Shown: positions 1 to 9,499 of the stretch, in pieces
How positions within the stretch are numbered: position 1 is the stretch's first letter
Layout: every line of letters begins with the position of its first letter
Source of the DNA: Burkholderia sp. WP9
GTDB taxonomy: Bacteria; Pseudomonadota; Gammaproteobacteria; Burkholderiales; Burkholderiaceae
DNA: 64,000 nucleotides
NCBI RefSeq assembly: GCF_900104795.1
Contig: NZ_FNTG01000001.1
Coordinates: forward strand, 2,728,001 to 2,792,000
Direction: 5' to 3'
Program-made: the position numbers and the translations under genes
Notes under the pieces: generated by a model
Told to the model about the DNA's origin: nothing
Databases searched by the model: none
Seen by the model: the letters and a program-made list of their open reading frames with translations, nothing else

Positions 1-1474
1 ACATGCCGCCATACGGTGCGACCGGCGTGTCGGTATCGAATTGCACTGACAGGTCGAGTAGCTTGGTGAGTTTCGTGGCTGCGGGCAGATTGCCGTACCA
101 GGAATGCCCGAGCGTGCCGTACGAATACTGAATGACCGGTGGGATCGCCATGCCGATCCATGGATTGTCGTGGAACATGTCAATCACGTTCGACGTGTAG
201 CCCGGGCTGTTCAGGAGATTCTCGAACATGTGCCGTTTGAAGATGTTGCTACGCCCCGCAGCCAAGTGAGGCGTCTTCTTGGTGTGCAGGCGACACACCA
301 GTTCATAGCGGTCGCCCACGAACAAGTCCCGGCAACTGAGGAACAGCGCCGACATGTCCCGCCCACGGTTCTGTTCAACTACTCGCACGATCACTTCGCC
401 GACGTTCTTGCGTCCGCTCACCGTTTCCTCGATGATCTCCTTTTTCGCCTGGGTCTCCGTCGTGGCGACAAAGTCGTACTCGCAGGGAATCGTGTCGGCC
501 AGCGCCAGTATCTCGTCGAGCATCTCCGTGTAGTACACGTGCACGCACAGCGCGATACGTCCGCAACTGGCCGGCGTATCGCTCTGCTTGATCCGCACGT
601 CGGGCAGCACGCTCGTCAATGCCCCGTTCGTGTTGAGCGTGCGCAACTCCGCCGAGCGCACGATGTTGCGCCAGATCATCGACCGGTCGTAGTCCGATGT
701 CTGCTCCAGAATGTGCAGCGCGCGTGGCACGTCAGCCGAGTAGTGCTCCAGAAACCGAGGATCATGAAACAGGGCGCGCCGCTTCACCAGCGGGCTGCGA
801 TCAATCAGCGTCTCGTCGATGCCCAGGATCGCCGGGTAGTGCGTGCCATAGCGCGCGTTGTCCAGATAGGTCTCGCACACGTAGCCCAGCTTGGTGAAGT
901 ACTCCGTGAACACCGCCTCGTGGCTCAGAATCGCCTCTTCGTACGTCTTGCTGCCCTGCAGCCGCTCCCAGTACTGCCTGAACGTCTGCGAGCGCAGCAT
1001 GTCGCCACGCACCACAACGAAATTCGTGTTCAGGTGATACGGCAGCTTGCCGTGGCCCGTGAAGGGATTCGGCGTCATCTCCAGGTGCGCCGTGATGCCC
1101 CAGAAATCGCACTCGCGCGAGCTCATTTCCTCGAACAACTCGGCAAACGGATACACCGGCCCATAGCACGTGTGGTTCACCATCAACACTTCGTCGTAGC
1201 GGCCCGCGCGGTCGAACTCGATCTTCTCCAGTCCTTCCTTGTACGCCAGAACGTCGAAGCCTTCGTTCGGACGCAACACCACCTCGTGAACCACGCCGCG
1301 CAGCGCGATCTCACCCTCCTTCGACAGCGGACCATTCGAGAAAAATATGATCTTCTCGACGAACCCACCCAACTCCTTCAACAGAAAGATGACGTAATCG
1401 TCGACTAATCCTTGCTCGTCGTAGAACGAAAACAAACATATCCGGCGCATAGTGTTGTTTGACCCAGCGTTCAT
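1..1474 (-). CDS. RgpF-family rhamnan synthesis protein, partial (3' end beyond window)
   Basis: The minus-strand frame is open from the ATG at 1474 to the window edge, about 491 residues, with its C-terminus outside. It resembles RgpF/rhamnan-synthesis-F proteins found in rhamnose polysaccharide loci: an N-terminal stretch with FSFYDEQG and VLRPNEGFD, then HLNTNFVVVRGDML, and a second half with RLHTKKTPH. An alternative in-frame ATG lies at 1450. Family knowledge suggests a cytoplasmic or membrane-associated role in building or modifying a rhamnan chain, but the exact reaction is not established from sequence. It follows the two CgeB-like glycosyltransferase genes after 368 non-coding bases, so it may have its own promoter. 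Confidence 0.75.
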   Translation of the reverse strand, partial: MNAGSNNTMRRICLFSFYDEQGLVDDYVIFLLKELGGFVEKIIFFSNGPLSKEGEIALRGVVHEVVLRPNEGFDVLAYKEGLEKIEFDRAGRYDEVLMVNHTCYGPVYPFAELFEEMSSRECDFWGITAHLEMTPNPFTGHGKLPYHLNTNFVVVRGDMLRSQTFRQYWERLQGSKTYEEAILSHEAVFTEYFTKLGYVCETYLDNARYGTHYPAILGIDETLIDRSPLVKRRALFHDPRFLEHYSADVPRALHILEQTSDYDRSMIWRNIVRSAELRTLNTNGALTSVLPDVRIKQSDTPASCGRIALCVHVYYTEMLDEILALADTIPCEYDFVATTETQAKKEIIEETVSGRKNVGEVIVRVVEQNRGRDMSALFLSCRDLFVGDRYELVCRLHTKKTPHLAAGRSNIFKRHMFENLLNSPGYTSNVIDMFHDNPWIGMAIPPVIQYSYGTLGHSWYGNLPAATKLTKLLDLSVQFDTDTPVAPYGGM

Positions 1475-1842
1475 TGTCTATCCGTAATGCAGGATGCTGA
1501 ATATTCTATGTCCCGCATGATGTGAACCGCGACATCTGGCGAAAAGCAAGGGTTCTCCACCGGCAAGTAGTGCGTTGCACTGCCTATCGTTCTCGCCAAA
1601 TATGCGCAATTGCGCGCGTATCCGTGACGCGAACGAGCTTGCGATTGTATCGCCACTGTTCGACCGTCCGCCCACTGTGACTCACCGCAACCTCGAAGTG
1701 CATAAGTCGAAACTGCAGCCAATTTGGGGCACTATTCTACTGCGATTGCCCCCACGGATGATAACTGCACACATCCGCGTCCAGCGGTCGCAAACCCTAG
1801 TATCGTGCAAGCCTGCAAGTTGGCTCGCAATCGGCGGTGCTG
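1475..1842. other. Intergenic gap, no gene recognised
   Basis: This 368-base gap lies between two minus-strand sugar-transfer genes. I see no convincing ORF, RNA gene or repeat. It probably carries the leader of the RgpF-family gene, but no clear promoter hexamers could be assigned. Confidence 0.4.
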
Positions 1843-2823
1843 CTAATGGTTGTTTTCAACCGTCCCATGCGAGACCACGACTTCCAACACGCGTGCACAA
1901 CGATTCGCGTACATATGGTCACGTAGGGTCCGATCTCGCGCGGCACTGGCTATCGACTTCGCGCGCGCCGGGTCGTCGCGTAACATCTCTACGTGTCTGC
2001 GCAATTCGACTGGCGTGTCAAAAAGCAGGATCTCACTGCCCTCCTCGTAGTAGCGCTCGATCTCTAGGCTCTCGACGAAGAAGCACTGCACGGTCCCGGC
2101 CGCCGCCGCTTCGAAGGTGCGCGGTCCGGGTGTCGACGCTTCGAGGTTGAACCGGCTATTGGCGAGGTTGAAACGCCGGCCCAGATTCAGCGTCGCTAGA
2201 GAACCGGCGCACCAGTCGGGTAATTCGTCATTGGCGATGCGCCGATTTTCGGCAAAAGGCGTGTCCTTTGGCCATTCTGATCCGAACACCGACACTTTGA
2301 ACGGCGCCAGCGCCCGCGCGCAGTCGCGCAGCAATGCAGCCCGGTTCGGAAAGCCGACGCCGCAGAAGAATACATCGCGCGCCTTCTGCGGATTCCACGG
2401 GCGCACGTGCGCCGCCGAGTCCGCAGCAAGCGGGAGATGATGAACACACGGATGCGCATAGTGCGTGGCTGTCCAGCGATCGTTCGAGAAGATGATGTCC
2501 GCGAGCGGAATAATCTTGTAGGAGAAATCGAATTCGTAAGGATCGTCGTGAAGCCAGAATGCGAGGCACGCCCCGGTATCGAGCGCCACTTCCTTAAGCC
2601 CTAAATAGTGCGACGTCGAAGGCATGCACGAGCCGAACACCAGAACGAGATGCGGCTCGAAATCACGCGCGGTCTGCTCCGCGGTCTCAAGCGAGCAGAT
2701 ACGCACCGCGCTCACCTGCGCTAGTGAACGAAAGCCATCGCCGACATATCCTCGCAGGACGGCGTTGTTGTTCACCGAGTCCGGCGACGCGCCGCAGACC
2801 AGCACTCGCATGGTGCTACTCAT
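1843..2823 (-). CDS. CgeB-like glycosyltransferase
   Basis: Protein of 326 residues starting MSSTMRVLVCGASPD. The ATG at 2823 overlaps the TGA of the upstream gene (ATGA), which points to translational coupling and rules out the longer frame. It matches the CgeB/DUF3880-type glycosyltransferase pattern: an N-terminal Rossmann-like half with LVLVFGSCMPS and WLHDDPYEFDF, and a C-terminal half with RFNLEASTPGPRTFEAAAAG, the usual donor-binding part of such GT-B enzymes. It is a paralogue of the N-terminal half of the preceding gene (shared motifs: DDPYEF/EDPYEL, FFCGVGFPNRA/FFAGTAWPNRS). It likely adds a sugar to the O-antigen in the cytoplasm; donor and linkage are unknown. Confidence 0.75.
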   Translation of the reverse strand: MSSTMRVLVCGASPDSVNNNAVLRGYVGDGFRSLAQVSAVRICSLETAEQTARDFEPHLVLVFGSCMPSTSHYLGLKEVALDTGACLAFWLHDDPYEFDFSYKIIPLADIIFSNDRWTATHYAHPCVHHLPLAADSAAHVRPWNPQKARDVFFCGVGFPNRAALLRDCARALAPFKVSVFGSEWPKDTPFAENRRIANDELPDWCAGSLATLNLGRRFNLANSRFNLEASTPGPRTFEAAAAGTVQCFFVESLEIERYYEEGSEILLFDTPVELRRHVEMLRDDPARAKSIASAARDRTLRDHMYANRCARVLEVVVSHGTVENNH

Positions 2824-5270
2824 ACGCGGCTCCGCACGCGGTTCACGACGAGCCTGAGCGTCTGCTTCAGCCCGTGCGAGCGATAGACGCTCGCGAGCCG
2901 GCGCGCCTTGAAGATGAGCCGGGCGGCGGACGACTCGCTCACGCCAGGCCTTTCGTTTACACCGACGTGCCATTTCGTCGACGGCAGAACGATGCCCATG
3001 TCGGCAAGGCCCGGATGCTTAATCTCCGCCGCCGCATAGACCTCAGGCTGCCGCGTGCGCAACAGCGCGCTATAGGCGTGGCGCAACGCTTCAACATGCG
3101 GCGACAGGCTTGCATATAGCTGTTCGGAAATTCCCGCGCGCAGCGTGTCAAGCAATTCGGGCTCGTCGATGAGACGGCGCACGACGTCCACGAGTTGTCC
3201 TTCGCTGGCCGGCGCGATCTTCAGGCCGTTCACCCCGTGCTGAACCCGTTCGCCCAACGCGCCGATATCGCTCACGATCGGCACGAGCCCCTGTTGCCAC
3301 GCCTCCGACAAGGTTAGGCAATACGTCTCCGGCCAAATGGACAGATGCAGCGACGCGTCGCATTCCTTGAGCGCATCGGGAAGCGCATCCGCGGAATATG
3401 AACCATGCACGATCACGTTGCCAAGCTTCTGCGCACGCACGAGATTCCCGTAACTAAAATCGATGCGGCCGAACACGTGGAACTCGACGGGCGCATCGGC
3501 GAGCATCGGCAACGCGCGTCCGATCAAGTCACCGCCCTTTTGCTGCGTCACATTGCCAAGAATCGCAATTTTCAGCTTCGTCGACGATGAGTGCTGCCGC
3601 ACGCGCACCGGGCCGTCCAGCACCGGCACCGGCAGGATGACTGCACGCTCGTGCTGCCGCACCGCGGGCAGCATCTTCGCGTAGATGCTGCGCGTCGATT
3701 CCGTATTGAAGACAATGAGGTCGCAACGGCGCATCACATCGTTCCAGAAGGCTCGCCGCCGCGTCTGGGAACCGGGCGCGATGCGATGCTTCTGCCACAG
3801 GCAGACATCGCATTGGGAGATGGAAACGTCCGGCGCCCCGCAGAACTCGTGCTTGAACGAAAGCAAGTTGAACTCGTGGCAGACGGGGAAAAAATCATGG
3901 GCGGTGAACGCAATCGGCACGCCCAGACAGGACGCCACGTAGACCAGCGACGGGACATGCCCGATGAAGTGGTGGAAATGGACCAGATCGACGCCTTGCT
4001 CCAGCAGCGCGCGCCGAAACGCCTGCTCCTGTGCGGGCGAAGTCAGCATGTCCGCATTGAATGCCTCGTTCACCCGGTAGCGTTGAATCTCAGTGTAATC
4101 GTCGGAAAACACGCGCGCCTCGCGCGCTTGCGCGCCTTCGCCCGGGAGGTAGAACAGCACCTTCCAGTCCGAGCCGAGCTTCGTGCGAATGCGCTCGAGA
4201 TACACTTCAATGCCGCCGAAATTGCCGAAACTCACCACGTTGTGCACCACGAACATCAGCGTACGCGGCTTTTGTGTGTCGACGCACGGCGTGCTGCGCG
4301 CGATGCCGCGCGCTTCAGCCAGGATCGCATCGACGCGCCTGTCGTAAGTGTGCTCGGCGAGCGCGCGCTTGCGCGCCGCCTCGGCAATCGAATCGCGATA
4401 CGAGCGGTCCTCGATCACGCGGGTCGCTTTCGTCATGAAGTCCGCCGTGGACGAGAAAAGGATGATCTCCTTGTCCGGCTCGAAGGATCGCGCGACTTCG
4501 CGCAGCGAGTCGTGCACCATCTGCACGCCGCCCGCTAGCGCCGCTTCGAACAGACGCGGTGGCGGCGTCTCCCCATATTCGCGCCCGCCGACTGACGCCG
4601 AGAACACGCGCGGCAGCAGCAGCGTAATCGCGCTGCGATTCACAAAGCGCGCGAATTCCGGCGGCGGCGTACGCCACGACAGGGTGCTTTCGGGCAAGTC
4701 CACGCCGTGCGGCGGCAGAAACGGATTGGTTGGCAGTGCGAGCTTGAACTTCCAGTCCCCTGGCATCCCGGTGAGGATCGAACGCACGAAAGCGCTTCGA
4801 TTCGGCCAAGCCGTGCCCGCGAAAAAAAGATCGTAGCGCAGGGGACGATCCGCGGGCTGCAAGGGGAACGAATGAAACTCCACCGCGCCCGCGAGCGGCA
4901 AGTGGCGCCCCTTCGCGCCATAAGCGGCGACGCTCGACGAATCGTTCGTGAAAGCGAGATCGAACAGCCGCGCATGACGCAGATTGACTTCCAGCTCGTA
5001 GGGGTCTTCAGTGACCCACAGGATCGAACGCCCACACACTGCAGCTACGCGCTGGCACAGCACCTCGTCCAGTTCCTCTCCATCGAACGCGATGAACAGA
5101 TTGCACCCATTCTTCGCCGCCACGGCGACCGCGTCGAGCGGCTCGGCCTTCGCGACGAACGCGACGTGCGGATGCCGCTGCAGCGCGCTGAAGAGCGCCA
5201 GGCAGATGTAGTGATTCGGGTTTCTGTACTTCGTATCGAATAGCAGAACCCGAAATGAATGGTCATTCAT
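2820..5270 (-). CDS. Two-domain glycosyltransferase: CgeB-like domain fused to GT4 domain
   Basis: The start is placed at MNDHSFRVLLFD (ATG at 5270) because the upstream extension has no family character; the product is 816 residues. Residues about 1-350 form a CgeB-like unit (VTEDPYELEVN, FFAGTAWPNRS, PPPRLFEAALAGG). Residues about 365-740 form a GT4 unit with NFGGIEVYLERI near its start, AHDFFPVCHEF, GNVTQQKGGDLI and the donor-site region WPETYCLTLSEAWQQGLVPIVSD. Two catalytic units in one chain suggest two successive sugar additions, as in other polymerising O-antigen enzymes (inference). It overlaps the next gene by 4 bases and lies 166 bases after wzt, apparently in the same operon. Confidence 0.8.
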   Translation of the reverse strand: MNDHSFRVLLFDTKYRNPNHYICLALFSALQRHPHVAFVAKAEPLDAVAVAAKNGCNLFIAFDGEELDEVLCQRVAAVCGRSILWVTEDPYELEVNLRHARLFDLAFTNDSSSVAAYGAKGRHLPLAGAVEFHSFPLQPADRPLRYDLFFAGTAWPNRSAFVRSILTGMPGDWKFKLALPTNPFLPPHGVDLPESTLSWRTPPPEFARFVNRSAITLLLPRVFSASVGGREYGETPPPRLFEAALAGGVQMVHDSLREVARSFEPDKEIILFSSTADFMTKATRVIEDRSYRDSIAEAARKRALAEHTYDRRVDAILAEARGIARSTPCVDTQKPRTLMFVVHNVVSFGNFGGIEVYLERIRTKLGSDWKVLFYLPGEGAQAREARVFSDDYTEIQRYRVNEAFNADMLTSPAQEQAFRRALLEQGVDLVHFHHFIGHVPSLVYVASCLGVPIAFTAHDFFPVCHEFNLLSFKHEFCGAPDVSISQCDVCLWQKHRIAPGSQTRRRAFWNDVMRRCDLIVFNTESTRSIYAKMLPAVRQHERAVILPVPVLDGPVRVRQHSSSTKLKIAILGNVTQQKGGDLIGRALPMLADAPVEFHVFGRIDFSYGNLVRAQKLGNVIVHGSYSADALPDALKECDASLHLSIWPETYCLTLSEAWQQGLVPIVSDIGALGERVQHGVNGLKIAPASEGQLVDVVRRLIDEPELLDTLRAGISEQLYASLSPHVEALRHAYSALLRTRQPEVYAAAEIKHPGLADMGIVLPSTKWHVGVNERPGVSESSAARLIFKARRLASVYRSHGLKQTLRLVVNRVRSRV

Positions 5271-5436
5271 GCGGTATCTCGGGAAGCACACCTGGTTGCC
5301 ATTCGAAGCTCCAAGGCGACCAGATGGGCGTCTGGGTCGGTTATCGTTCAGGCGAGACGGGCAGGCCGCTCTCCGTTTGATGGTTTGGCCCGACGATCCG
5401 CCGGCGCCCACGACGATTCCCTTCGTATGACGGGGG

Positions 5437-6183
5437 TTACGACGTCGCTTCGTATTGCGACAGCACTTCTTCCATCGGACCGAAGCCACGAACGCGACCG
5501 CGCTCCATCCACAGTACCTTGTTGCAGACTCGGCGAATCTCCGGATTCGAGTGCATCGCGAGCACAACGATTTCCGCGCGGCTGTGCAGATCGGCGAGGC
5601 GGTCCTGCGCCTTGTGCATAAACGAGGCATCGCCCACGCCCATCACTTCGTCGAGCAGGAGGATCTCGGCGTCGACGGCGGTGGAAACAGCGAACGCGAG
5701 ACGCACACGCATACCGCTCGAATAAGTCCTCAGCGGCAGGTCGAGGTAGTCGCCCAGTTCGCAGAATTCCGCGATGGCCTGTTGCTTCTCGCGAATCTCG
5801 CTATCCGACATGCCGAGCAACAGCCCGCGCAGACGAATGTTCTGCATGCCGGTCGAGTTTTCATCCATGCCGAGGCTGATGTCGAGCAGCGGCACGATCT
5901 TGCCGTTGCTGCTGACGGTGCCGGAGGTCGGCGCATAGATGCCCGCCATCGTGCGTAACAGCGTAGATTTGCCCGCACCGTTTTGACCGATAAGGCCGAC
6001 GCGATCGCCCTTCTCGAAGCGCAGATCGACGTTGTCGAGCGCACGCACGACAATCACGCCGTCGTTGTCTTCCGCGATGGTGTTCCTGCGGCCGATGCGC
6101 ATCACTTTTTTCTTCAGCGAGCGGCCACGGACATCGTAAATAGGCAGGTCGAGCGTCGCGCCCTTGAGTTCGATAAATGCCAT
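5437..6183 (-). CDS. wzt: O-polysaccharide ABC transporter ATP-binding protein Wzt (short form)
   Basis: 248-residue ABC ATPase with Walker A GQNGAGKST at residues 66-74, signature YSSGMRVRLAF and Walker B ILLLDEVMGVGD. With Wzm it would energise export of undecaprenyl-linked O-polysaccharide across the inner membrane. Wzt proteins that recognise a chain terminator carry an extra C-terminal carbohydrate-binding domain and exceed 400 residues. This protein stops right after the nucleotide-binding domain, so export is probably of the terminator-independent type (inference from length). It starts 13 bases after the wzm stop, consistent with co-expression. Confidence 0.9.
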   Translation of the reverse strand: MAFIELKGATLDLPIYDVRGRSLKKKVMRIGRRNTIAEDNDGVIVVRALDNVDLRFEKGDRVGLIGQNGAGKSTLLRTMAGIYAPTSGTVSSNGKIVPLLDISLGMDENSTGMQNIRLRGLLLGMSDSEIREKQQAIAEFCELGDYLDLPLRTYSSGMRVRLAFAVSTAVDAEILLLDEVMGVGDASFMHKAQDRLADLHSRAEIVVLAMHSNPEIRRVCNKVLWMERGRVRGFGPMEEVLSQYEATS

Positions 6184-6196
6184 GTTCTGCTCTCTG

Positions 6197-6979
6197 TTAC
6201 ACCCAGTACGGGATGCGCTTAAGGTAACGGCCGGTCAACGACATCGCCAGCAGCCAGCCCACGGCGGCCATGCCAAGGCAAATTCCCCACGTCTGTGCGC
6301 TTGGAAACTGCCCGATCAGCGGCGCGCGCACCAGGTCGATCAGATAGGCAAGCGGGTTCCACTCGACAAGGAAGGTGAAACGGCTCAGCGCCTTCGGGCG
6401 GAAGATGATCGGCGTGATATAGAACGCAATCTGAATCAGCGCGTTGATGATCTGCGGCAGATCGCGAAAGCGCGCGGACAGCAGGCCGACCACCATCGCG
6501 ATCCACATCGCGTTGAGAATGTAGAGCACGAGCGCAGGCAAGAACAGCGGCAGCGTCTCCCAACTCTTCACGCCAAATGCGGCAAGCAGAATAACTACGA
6601 TCACGAAATTGTGCGCCAGAATGACGAGATTGCGCCACACCACTTGCAGAACGTAGATGAGCTTCGGCGTCGAGGCCTGCCGGATGAACTGGCCGCTGCT
6701 GATATAGGCCAGTCCGCCTTCGGTCACCGTCGTCGCGAACATGCCCCACATCACGAGACTGACGGCAAGGAACGGCAAGTAATCTTCCATCGACTGGCCG
6801 AACAGCGTCCCGTACACCAAGCCGATCGAACCGATCATCACGCCCATACTGATCGTTAGCCAGAACGGACCCACACGCGAGCGCGCGTAGCGCTGGCGCA
6901 CTTCCAGCCAGCCTAGCAGCGTCCACAGCCGCCAGGAGCCGAGGCTTTGAATCAAGTCTTCTGTACTTTGTCTTAACAT
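6197..6979 (-). CDS. wzm: O-polysaccharide ABC transporter permease Wzm
   Basis: 260-residue ABC-2 type permease. The N-terminal motif LEVRQRYARSRVGPFW is typical of Wzm/KpsM proteins and is followed by about six hydrophobic segments, with ITPIIF and EWNPLAYLIDLVRAPL near the C-terminus. It forms the inner-membrane channel for the O-polysaccharide with the adjacent Wzt ATPase. It sits between the GT2 gene (46 bases upstream) and wzt in the same orientation, within the rhamnose O-antigen locus. Confidence 0.9.
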   Translation of the reverse strand: MLRQSTEDLIQSLGSWRLWTLLGWLEVRQRYARSRVGPFWLTISMGVMIGSIGLVYGTLFGQSMEDYLPFLAVSLVMWGMFATTVTEGGLAYISSGQFIRQASTPKLIYVLQVVWRNLVILAHNFVIVVILLAAFGVKSWETLPLFLPALVLYILNAMWIAMVVGLLSARFRDLPQIINALIQIAFYITPIIFRPKALSRFTFLVEWNPLAYLIDLVRAPLIGQFPSAQTWGICLGMAAVGWLLAMSLTGRYLKRIPYWV

Positions 6980-7025
6980 TGCGACCTTTCAACGAAGTTC
7001 ATTGTTCATCTGTAGCAGCGCGCGT

Positions 7026-7979
7026 TCAGGGTTGTTCGAACGCGCCCAGCTTGCCGATGAGTCCGTGCCACATGCCGCGCAGCGCCATCTTGAGGTGCTG
7101 CCCGCGCGGCTCAAGCCAGCCACCGTAAATCACGAGCCGAACGGGCAGCTTCACCAGTTCGCTCCATTTCCACGCGGATGGCATATAGCCGCGGAGAATC
7201 AGCGCCGTCGCGTTGCGAAACAAATAGTAGTGACGCAGCGGGCTATGACTTGGATACGCCCGTCCCAGCACGCGGATGGGCTCACCCCCGAGAGAGTGCG
7301 CGAGGTGCAAGGTGGGGGAGCCAAGTGTCTCGTATCCCCTGTTTCGCGCCCGCACGCACCATTCTAGATCCACGAAATCGATGAAAAGCGCGTCGTCCAT
7401 CGGACCGATCTCATGCCACGCAGACAGATTGATGCACGATCCCGACGAGATCAGGAAGTCCACGGAGATGAGTTCGATCCCGGCCGGCTCGATTCGCTCG
7501 AGCCCTGGAAACCGGAACCGCACAAACGGCGCCGTGCCGCCGAGCCGCGCATCGTCGTAAGCCGGGCCGATCAACGCGACGCGCCGCCCCGAGCTCACCT
7601 CACGCTCGAGCAGTGCCGGCAACCCAGCGAGCAACTCGCCGGAAGGCTCGCTGTCCTGATCGAAGATCAGCGCGCATGAACAACCGCGTTCGAGCAGTTG
7701 CGCGACGCCTTGGTTGATGCCGGTGGCGACGCCACGATTCCCTCCGTTCGGCAGATAAACCACCCTATCGTGTAGCCCTAGATCCGAGGCGCTGCGGCGA
7801 ATCTCTGTGTTGTCGATCACGACGCACAGGCCGAACTCGGCGAAGCGGTTCGCGCGCCTGATGCAGTCGTCGTCGGGGTGATAGAACACGACGACGATGC
7901 CGACTCCGCGCGCCTCAGCCACAACGCGCTGACGCATTCTGTGAATTGCGTCGAAGAGGGAGCATCCCCAAGCCATCAC
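7026..7979 (-). CDS. GT2 glycosyltransferase, rhamnosyltransferase-like
   Basis: 317-residue GT-A fold enzyme. It begins with a nucleotide-binding strand (GIVVVFYHPDDD), has the acidic metal/nucleotide motif FDQDSEP near residue 106, and SGSCINLSAWHEIG followed by FIDFVDLEWCVRARNRGY. This arrangement is characteristic of RfbF/RfbN-like rhamnosyltransferases. Its position directly after rfbD supports dTDP-L-rhamnose as donor, but the substrate is inferred. It is cytoplasmic and probably membrane-associated, acting on the undecaprenyl-linked O-antigen before Wzm/Wzt export. The start has two adjacent ATG codons and either could be used. Confidence 0.8.
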   Translation of the reverse strand: MMAWGCSLFDAIHRMRQRVVAEARGVGIVVVFYHPDDDCIRRANRFAEFGLCVVIDNTEIRRSASDLGLHDRVVYLPNGGNRGVATGINQGVAQLLERGCSCALIFDQDSEPSGELLAGLPALLEREVSSGRRVALIGPAYDDARLGGTAPFVRFRFPGLERIEPAGIELISVDFLISSGSCINLSAWHEIGPMDDALFIDFVDLEWCVRARNRGYETLGSPTLHLAHSLGGEPIRVLGRAYPSHSPLRHYYLFRNATALILRGYMPSAWKWSELVKLPVRLVIYGGWLEPRGQHLKMALRGMWHGLIGKLGAFEQP

Positions 7980-8040
7980 CGGCGGAAGTGGCGAGACCGG
8001 AAATCTTCGCCACCATGAGCGGACCGTTCGGCAATGGCAC

Positions 8041-8940
8041 TTAGCGCTCGAGGGAAAGCTGCAGCGCGCGGTCCCATTCCGGCGCCTTCAGCCCGAAGGC
8101 CTTCGATAGCTTCTCGTTCGACATGCGTGAATTCGAAGGACGAACCGCCGGAACCGGATAGGCCGATGCCGGAATCGGATTGACCTTGGTCTTCTTTTCA
8201 AGACCGGACAGACGGAAAATCGCTTCCGCGAAGCCATGCCACGACGTCGCCCCGGATGCGGTGAGGTGATACACGCCGCTGTGACGCTGCCACCAGTCGC
8301 GCGTATCGCTCTCATCCGCGGCGCGAGCCTGCGACAGCACGCCCGCGGTTAACGTCGCAATGGTGTTGGACCACGTCGGCGCGCCGATCTGGTCCGCGAC
8401 CACGTTGAGCTCGTCCTTCTCCGCCCCTAGCCGCAGCATGGTGAGGAGAAAGTTCTTGCCGCGTGTGCCGTATACCCAGCTCGTGCGGAAAATCAGATGA
8501 TCGCAACCCGATGCCGCGATCGCCTGCTCACCCGCGCGCTTGCTCTTGCCGTAGACGTTTTGGGGATCGACGGCGTCGTCTTCGACATACGCGCCGTCCT
8601 TCTTGCCGTTGAATACATAGTCCGTCGAGTAGTGAACCAACGCGGCGTTGAGCTTCTTCGCCTCTTCGGCCAACACGCCGGGGGCCTCGGCGTTCAGCCG
8701 CATGGCTGCGTCGACGTCAGTCTCGGCCTTGTCGACGGCCGTGTACGCAGCCGGATTCACGATGAGCGCGGGCTTTATCTCACGCACGACACGGCGGATA
8801 TGGTCGAGATCGCTCAAGTTAAGGCCGTTGCGATCGAGCGCGACTACGTTGCCGAGACCCTGCAGGCTGCGAGCCAGTTCGAAGCCGACCTGACCGTTGA
8901 TGCCAGTCAACAGAATGGTGCGTTGTTCAGGCGTCCTCAT
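8041..8940 (-). CDS. rfbD: dTDP-4-dehydrorhamnose reductase
   Basis: 299-residue short-chain dehydrogenase that reduces dTDP-4-keto-L-rhamnose to dTDP-L-rhamnose, the last step of the pathway. It has the N-terminal NAD(P)-binding motif GINGQVGFEL, HYSTDYVFNG, and the catalytic YxxxK as YGKSK. The ATG at 8940 is preceded by AGGAC at good spacing and lies 7 bases after the rfbC stop, so I prefer it to the upstream in-frame codon. It is the fourth gene of the rfbBACD run. Confidence 0.95.
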   Translation of the reverse strand: MRTPEQRTILLTGINGQVGFELARSLQGLGNVVALDRNGLNLSDLDHIRRVVREIKPALIVNPAAYTAVDKAETDVDAAMRLNAEAPGVLAEEAKKLNAALVHYSTDYVFNGKKDGAYVEDDAVDPQNVYGKSKRAGEQAIAASGCDHLIFRTSWVYGTRGKNFLLTMLRLGAEKDELNVVADQIGAPTWSNTIATLTAGVLSQARAADESDTRDWWQRHSGVYHLTASGATSWHGFAEAIFRLSGLEKKTKVNPIPASAYPVPAVRPSNSRMSNEKLSKAFGLKAPEWDRALQLSLER

Positions 8941-8947
8941 GGCGTCC

Positions 8948-9499
8948 TCACTCGAAGCAATCGGCTTCGGACAGGCGTTTGCCCGCGGCATCCTTGGCGG
9001 CGAGGAGCGGCTCGAAGTCGATCGGCCATTCGATGCCTATGTCCGCGTCGTTCCACGCGATGCTGCGTTCGTGAGCCTGATACCAGTAATCCGTGGTCTT
9101 ATAGAGGAACTGCGCCGACTCCGACAGCACGACGAAGCCGTGCGCGAAACCCGGCGGCACCCACAACTGACGGTGATTTTCCTCCGACAGATTCACCCCC
9201 ACCCATTTGCCGAAATTCGGCGAACTCTTGCGGATATCGACAGCGACATCGAACACTTCGCCTTCGACCACGCGCACGAGCTTGCCCTGCGGATGTTGGA
9301 TCTGGTAATGCAGCCCGCGCAGCACTCCCTTCGCGGAACGTGAATGGTTGTCCTGCACGAACTCTACGCCGGCTTCGACCTGCTCGGAGAATTCCTGCGC
9401 GTTGAAGCTCTCGTAGAAGAAGCCGCGCGCGTCGCCGAACACCTTCGGCCCGATGATCTTGACTTCGGGCAATGCCGTTGCGGTTACTTGGATGGCCAT
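8948..9499 (-). CDS. rfbC: dTDP-4-dehydrorhamnose 3,5-epimerase
   Basis: 183-residue cupin enzyme that epimerises C3 and C5 of dTDP-4-keto-6-deoxyglucose. It shows the family signatures RGLHYQ with the catalytic histidine, [18 protein letters not shown] and [13 protein letters not shown], and has the usual length. Its start overlaps the end of rfbA by 16 bases, as expected for a tightly coupled rml operon. Confidence 0.96.
   Translation of the reverse strand: MAIQVTATALPEVKIIGPKVFGDARGFFYESFNAQEFSEQVEAGVEFVQDNHSRSAKGVLRGLHYQIQHPQGKLVRVVEGEVFDVAVDIRKSSPNFGKWVGVNLSEENHRQLWVPPGFAHGFVVLSESAQFLYKTTDYWYQAHERSIAWNDADIGIEWPIDFEPLLAAKDAAGKRLSEADCFE

Noticed and set aside
104..1408. Long plus-strand open frame of over 400 codons
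   Set aside because: It mirrors the RgpF-family gene on the minus strand; composition (Arg/His/Val rich) and lack of family motifs mark it as a shadow of GC-rich coding sequence.
3591..4538. Plus-strand open frames over the CgeB/GT4 gene
   Set aside because: Antisense shadows of a clearly recognised glycosyltransferase.
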